Source: Betaproteobacteria bacterium (GTDB lineage: Bacteria; Pseudomonadota; Gammaproteobacteria; Burkholderiales; SG8-39). Taken from it: 9,783 bases of DNA. The translations under genes and the position numbers were made by a program. The stretch spans positions 1-9,783 of the forward strand of contig DAHVFK010000100.1 of assembly GCA_027317055.1 (NCBI GenBank), given 5' to 3'. The notes below the pieces were generated by a model. It was not told where the DNA came from, made no database searches, and saw only the letters and a list, made by a program, of their open reading frames with translations. This document shows positions 6,444 through 9,783 of this stretch, piece by piece; the stretch's first letter is position 1; each line of letters begins with the position of its first letter.

Positions 6444-7424
6444 CTAGTCGTGCTGCGCAGCACCCTTGAACAGGTGTTCCATTGTGTCGTTCAAGCTTAG
6501 AAGCTGCTGCGGCGAGAAGTAACGCCGCCGCAGCGCAACGAGGAACGGCCCGAACGCCTCGTCGATCTGCGAGCCAAAGCGCTGGAAGATCTCCGCTAGA
6601 TACATGTCGTGACGGATCAGCGACTCAGCCATTGTCACGATCGGTTTATTGCGCGTGTAGGCGGCATGCACTTCCCCATGCATGTTGGCAGTCAACGCGG
6701 TCCTAAAGTCGGTGGCAATGGTGAAGAGGTTGTCCGCGTTGCCGATTCGCACGCCGTTGCCTTCGTGCAGATAGACACGCACGTTGTCCCCGAAACGAAA
6801 GCGACTATCGTCGACGCCGAACAGGATGATCATAATGTTGACGCTACGCTTCGCAGCGTCTCGGAGTTCGCTGTAGTGAGCGTCGATCACGGTCTGGTGC
6901 GCCTTGATCCAAACGTGGACCTTGGCTTCTCGGATCATCTCGGAGATCTTTGCGTTGACCTTCTCCTCGCCTTCGATAGTCCACACGAACTCGCGGCTGT
7001 CGTCGGACTTGACTTGACTCAGGCGCGCCGCGAGCTGCTTGCAGCGAACGCTCGTGTCGTCCGCAATGCGGCTGAGCAGGACTCTGGGATCGACCGGAAT
7101 ATATCGCACGGGCCCTTGACTGAACGGCTGGACTGCGCCCTTGTTGGTGCAGCTCTCGAGTGCGCCGTAGGTGTTGGCGCGTGGAAGGCCGGCTGCCCTG
7201 CTGATTTCATATGCAGTCGCGGGGCTGGATTGGAGTAGCGCGATGTAGGTCCGCGCCTCATAGTCCGAGAATCCTAGGGCCTGGAGCTCGGTTGCGAGCG
7301 CGTCGCGCTCCGAAGCCGTGCGTACCGACGTCTTGGCCGGATAGGTGATCACCGTCCGGTGGCCTTTTGCGGCCTTCCTTGGTCCCTTCCGCGAATTGCG
7401 GCGCGCTTTCTTCGACTCGACCAC
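6444..7424 (-). CDS. TrmB-family transcriptional regulator
   Basis: A 326-residue DNA-binding regulator. The winged helix-turn-helix spans about 41-110, with the TrmB-type ALGFSDYEARTYIALL leading into the helix-turn-helix (AYEISRAAGLPRANTYGALE) and a wing ending near RYIPVDP. A short coiled linker (about 112-140) leads to an effector domain from FVWTIEGEEKV onward, including VNIMIILFGVDDSR (195-208), resembling the TrmB C-terminal domain that binds sugars or other small ligands. The frame stays open to 7706, but that extension lies inside the divergent FAD gene. GTG 7424 is preferred because GGGTGAGGGT lies 6 bases upstream and TAATAT (7454-7459, minus strand) could be its -10. The N-terminal tail is very basic (KKARRNSRKGPRKAAK). 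It is divergent from an oxidase gene, so it probably controls that gene and itself. Confidence 0.85.
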   Translation of the reverse strand: MVESKKARRNSRKGPRKAAKGHRTVITYPAKTSVRTASERDALATELQALGFSDYEARTYIALLQSSPATAYEISRAAGLPRANTYGALESCTNKGAVQPFSQGPVRYIPVDPRVLLSRIADDTSVRCKQLAARLSQVKSDDSREFVWTIEGEEKVNAKISEMIREAKVHVWIKAHQTVIDAHYSELRDAAKRSVNIMIILFGVDDSRFRFGDNVRVYLHEGNGVRIGNADNLFTIATDFRTALTANMHGEVHAAYTRNKPIVTMAESLIRHDMYLAEIFQRFGSQIDEAFGPFLVALRRRYFSPQQLLSLNDTMEHLFKGAAQHD

Positions 7425-7453
7425 GCGGCGACCCTCACCCTGAATACCGGCCA

Positions 7454-7459
7454 ATATTA
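7454..7459 (-). promoter_or_regulatory. Possible -10 box of the TrmB-family gene
   Basis: On the minus strand this reads TAATAT, close to the TATAAT consensus, about 30 bases before GTG 7424. No good -35 is seen at 16-18 bases. Confidence 0.25.
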
Positions 7460-7495
7460 GCGCAATCGACGCGGTACGGGGTCGGATCGCAAGGC

Positions 7496-7515
7496 GTGGT
7501 TGTCGCAGCAACCAC
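7496..7515. promoter_or_regulatory. Candidate operator, perfect 7-6-7 palindrome
   Basis: GTGGTTG, six-base spacer TCGCAG, CAACCAC. It lies between the divergent regulator and FAD oxidase genes. It overlaps a -35-like TTGTCG (7500-7505) that is followed after 16 bases by GATAAG (7522-7527). The inner GTTG-N6-CAAC recurs at 8742-8755. This position suits repression of the oxidase gene by a dimeric regulator, plausibly the neighbouring TrmB protein. Confidence 0.5.
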
Positions 7516-7557
7516 AAGCGCGATAAGGTTGCGCCGGTCCCGGGACGGAGACGCCGG

Positions 7558-8709
7558 ATGCTCGAAACGCAATGCGTGGTGGTCGGGGCGGGGGTAAGCG
7601 GCCTCGCCGTAGCACGCGAGCTGTCGGCGCGTGGGCGGGAGGTGGTGGTCCTCGAGCGCGCGGGCGCGGTCGGCACCGAGACCAGCTCGCGCAGCAACGA
7701 AGTCATTCACGCTGGCCTGTACTACCGCCCCGGAAGTCCGCAAGCCGTACTGTGCGCTCGCGGTAGCTTGGCGCTCTATGAGTATTGCGCTCGCCACGGT
7801 ATCGAGCACCTGCGCGTCGGAAAGCTCGTCGTCGCGACGGACCCGGAGTCCGTAGGCTGGATCGAGGACACGCAGACCAAGGGATTGGCGAACGGTGTAC
7901 GTGGTCTCGAGTTGTTGACCGGCGAAGCGGCAGCACGGCTTGAACCGAACCTGCGGTGCAGCGCGGCGCTGCATTCGCCGCATACCGGCATCGTCGACAC
8001 GCATGGTTTGATGCTCGCCTACCGCGGCGATGCGGAGGCGCATGGCGTGACTTTCGCCCTCAGGACGGAGCTCGTCGGTGCCGCGCCGCGGGGCGCTGGC
8101 TTCGAGGTACAGACGCGTTCACGGGACGGCGAGCACACCCGGCTACGCTGCGCGCTGTTGATCAACGCCGCCGGCTTGCGAGCGGCGGACGTGGCGCGCG
8201 CTGTCGAGGGAATGCCGCTCTCAGCGGTTCCAAAGGTCCATTTCGCAAAGGGCGCGTTTTTCTCGCTGCGCGGCAGGGCACCATTCCGGCACTTGATCGT
8301 TCCGGAGCCGAAGACTTGGCGCCTCGGCGGAATATTCACACTCGACCTGGCGGGGCGCGGCCGCTTCGGTCCGGATGAGCAGTGGGTGGAGGCGATCGAC
8401 TACGGCCTCGCCGATTGGTCGAGCGCACAAGCGTACGCAGCCGTGCGGCGCTACTTCCCGTCGCTTCCCGATGGCGCGCTTACGCCGGACTACGCGGGTA
8501 TCCAGCCGCGGCTGAGAGGGCCAGGGGAGCCCCCGACCGACTGGATATTCCAAGACGAGCGCGCGCACGGTCTACACGGCCTGATCAACCTGTTTGGGCT
8601 CGAGAGTCCTGGCATTACGGCCTCGCTCGCCATCGCGCAGACTGTCGCGGATCTGTCCGAAGGGCGCGACCTGCCCTCTACCCTCGATGCTGCGCCGCAG
8701 CGTGCCTGA
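7558..8709 (+). CDS. FAD-dependent oxidoreductase of the L-2-hydroxyglutarate oxidase type
   Basis: A DAO-fold flavoenzyme that oxidises a 2-hydroxy acid or related compound, passing electrons to quinone or O2. The ADP-binding motif VVVGAGVSGLAVAREL is at 7-22, with Glu33 (VVLER) for the ribose. SNEVIHAGLYYRPGSPQAVLC closely follows the L2HGDH/LhgO hallmark (NSGVIHAGLYY). SPHTGIVDTHGL (about 139-150) is another family block, and NLFGLESPGITASLAIAQ near the end is the second flavin-contacting region. The length of 383 is a little under E. coli LhgO (about 420). GGAG at 7547-7550 sits 7 bases before ATG 7558. The next gene begins 94 bases after its stop on the same strand. The true substrate may differ from 2-hydroxyglutarate, since the family is broad. 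Confidence 0.88.
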   Translation: MLETQCVVVGAGVSGLAVARELSARGREVVVLERAGAVGTETSSRSNEVIHAGLYYRPGSPQAVLCARGSLALYEYCARHGIEHLRVGKLVVATDPESVGWIEDTQTKGLANGVRGLELLTGEAAARLEPNLRCSAALHSPHTGIVDTHGLMLAYRGDAEAHGVTFALRTELVGAAPRGAGFEVQTRSRDGEHTRLRCALLINAAGLRAADVARAVEGMPLSAVPKVHFAKGAFFSLRGRAPFRHLIVPEPKTWRLGGIFTLDLAGRGRFGPDEQWVEAIDYGLADWSSAQAYAAVRRYFPSLPDGALTPDYAGIQPRLRGPGEPPTDWIFQDERAHGLHGLINLFGLESPGITASLAIAQTVADLSEGRDLPSTLDAAPQRA

Positions 8710-8741
8710 TCTGAGCCAGGGCAGCGATTTCGCAAAAAGTC

Positions 8742-8755
8742 GTTGCTCGAACAAC
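8742..8755. promoter_or_regulatory. Second candidate operator, GTTG-N6-CAAC
   Basis: GTTG, spacer CTCGAA, CAAC, upstream of the thiamine diphosphate enzyme gene. TTGCTC (8743-8748) within it serves as a -35-like box, and TATATG (8765-8770) follows after 16 bases. This is the same geometry as at 7499-7527. The shorter arms make it weaker than the first copy. Confidence 0.42.
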
Positions 8756-8784
8756 TACAGCTGATATATGGTGCGCGAACCAGG

Positions 8785-8800
8785 AAGGGGAGGAGGAGAG
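8785..8800 (+). promoter_or_regulatory. Extended Shine-Dalgarno before GTG 8804
   Basis: An unbroken purine tract containing AGGAGG precedes GTG 8804 and decides that start over the in-frame ATG 8768. That ATG lacks a ribosome-binding site and falls inside the -10-like TATATG. Confidence 0.65.
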
Positions 8801-8803
8801 AAC

Positions 8804-9783
8804 GTGGCGCACGCTAAGGGCGGCGAGTTCATCGCCGATTTCCTGATCCGGGAGAAGATTCCATACGTCTTCGGCGTATGCGGGCACGGCAACGTCGGGT
8901 TGCTTGATGCCATGTACGACCGCAGGGACGAGCTCAAGCTGATTTCGCCGCGGCACGAGCAGTGCGCGGCCCATATGGCGGATGCCTATTACCGCGTGAG
9001 CCACCAGCCGGTGGCCACACTGAGCTCCATTGGACCGGGCACCGCCAACATGGTCATGGCGCTTGCCAACGCGTTCCTCGATTCGTCCGCGATCTTTGCG
9101 ATCTCGGCGAACGTGCCCACTCAGCAGGCGCATCGCGGAGCGTTTCAGGAAATGTCGCGCACGAACCAGAGCGACGCGCCATCTTTGCTGCAGCAGTGCG
9201 TAAAACGCAGCTTTCAGCCCCAGCGCGTTGAGTCGCTGCCGCTCGTCATGCGACAGGCGCTCAGCCTCGCAACGTCGGGGCGGCCGGGTCCGGTCAACGT
9301 GGACGTTCCGTTCAATGTGTTCCAGGAAACGGGAGAAGTCGAATATGAGCCTTCGCAGCGGGACGTTATTACGTCTCGCGTCGCTGCTTCGTCGCAGGAC
9401 GTAAAGACTGCGGTCGATTTGCTGCTTTCTGCCCGTCGCCCCATGGTCTATGCGGGCAATGGCGTCACGCTGTCGGAGGCGGGACCTGAACTCACCGAGC
9501 TGGTCGAGAAGTTGCGCATCCCGGTCGCGTTCCTGCCAAACGGCATGGGAACGCTCGACATGCGCGATCCGCTGGCGCTTGGCTTCGTGGGCCGTAACGG
9601 CGCGTACCAGGCGAACGAGGCGGCGCGGCATTGCGACGTTCTGCTCAATCTCGGTGCACGATTTGACGATCGATCCGCGTCTTCCTGGATCCCGGGCTAC
9701 AGCTGGAACATTCCGCCGACGAAGCTGATCCAGGTTGATATCGACGCAAGCGAGCTCGGCCGTACCTACCCGGTCGCCTTGGG
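8804..9783 (+). CDS. Thiamine diphosphate-dependent enzyme, acetolactate-synthase-like, 3' partial
   Basis: 326 codons are visible and the frame is open at the right edge; the family usually has 540-600 residues, so the C-terminal ThDP-binding domain is missing. The N-terminal PYR domain (about 1-170) carries FGVCGHGN (23-30), catalytic Glu52 in PRHEQCAAHMADAYYR, SIGPGTANM (75-83), FQEMSR (114-119) and GRPGPVNVDVPFNV (159-172). The central domain starts near 195 and includes RRPMVYAGNGV, NLGARFDDR (282-290) and QVDIDASELGR. These features fit the acetolactate synthase/benzoylformate decarboxylase superfamily. Housekeeping acetolactate synthase is unlikely, because the gene lies beside a hydroxyacid oxidase and no small subunit is seen, though the right side is cut. 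Cys54 replaces the usual Gly after HEQ. It may form one inducible catabolic unit with the upstream oxidase. Confidence 0.88.
   Translation, partial: MAHAKGGEFIADFLIREKIPYVFGVCGHGNVGLLDAMYDRRDELKLISPRHEQCAAHMADAYYRVSHQPVATLSSIGPGTANMVMALANAFLDSSAIFAISANVPTQQAHRGAFQEMSRTNQSDAPSLLQQCVKRSFQPQRVESLPLVMRQALSLATSGRPGPVNVDVPFNVFQETGEVEYEPSQRDVITSRVAASSQDVKTAVDLLLSARRPMVYAGNGVTLSEAGPELTELVEKLRIPVAFLPNGMGTLDMRDPLALGFVGRNGAYQANEAARHCDVLLNLGARFDDRSASSWIPGYSWNIPPTKLIQVDIDASELGRTYPVAL

Noticed and set aside
6609..7238. Plus-strand ORF of 209 codons opposite the regulator gene
   Set aside because: Antisense shadow of the TrmB coding sequence, whose domains are clear.
7425..7706. Extension of the TrmB-family ORF by about 94 codons to ATG 7706
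   Set aside because: It runs antisense through the start of the FAD oxidase gene, reads as low-complexity Arg/Thr/Pro, and has no TrmB resemblance; GTG 7424 has a good ribosome-binding site.
8768..8803. ATG 8768 as start of the ThDP enzyme
   Set aside because: No ribosome-binding site; it would add a Gly-rich stretch encoded by the Shine-Dalgarno itself, and it lies in the probable -10 box.
8678..9631. Minus-strand ORF of 317 codons
   Set aside because: Mirror of the ThDP-enzyme gene in GC-rich DNA; Arg/His-rich composition and no recognisable motifs.

Overview
The window is about 9.8 kb of moderately high-GC bacterial chromosome. Tightly packed ORFs, overlapping operon genes, clear Shine-Dalgarno sequences and the protein families fit a proteobacterium (Pseudomonadota) or a similar soil or environmental bacterium. 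No rRNA, tRNA or marker gene fixes the taxon. No CRISPR array, insertion sequence or phage gene was seen.

Left part (1-1934, + strand): the C-terminal four fifths of an Old Yellow Enzyme of the YqjM/NamA type, cut by the window edge, is followed by a ten-helix EamA/DMT-superfamily transporter.

Middle part (about 2028-5772, + strand): a compact biotin operon. bioF (KAPA synthase, TTG start), bioD (dethiobiotin synthetase) and bioA (DAPA aminotransferase) are followed by a 227-residue protein with a complete ferritin-like di-iron ligand set. bioF and bioD overlap by 4 bases, bioD and bioA are 6 bases apart, and the fourth gene begins 50 bases inside bioA behind a perfect GGAGGA. bioF, bioD and bioA convert pimeloyl thioester to dethiobiotin. 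bioB and every known pimeloyl-supply gene (bioC/bioH, bioI, bioW, bioZ) are absent from the window. The embedded di-iron protein is the most interesting item here. It is a candidate accessory enzyme for biotin synthesis that I cannot match to a named bio gene.

Spacer (5773-6443): about 670 bases without a convincing gene, holding one weak 64-codon ORF and two small hairpins.

Right part (6444-9783): a TrmB-family regulator on the minus strand diverges from an L-2-hydroxyglutarate-oxidase-type FAD enzyme. That gene is followed by an acetolactate-synthase-like thiamine diphosphate enzyme running off the right edge. Upstream of each of the two + strand genes is a GTTG-N6-CAAC palindrome overlapping a -35-like TTG, with a -10-like hexamer at the identical distance. 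This suggests one regulator, perhaps the TrmB protein, controls both. By eye the right part is more GC-rich than the left, so the two halves may have different histories.
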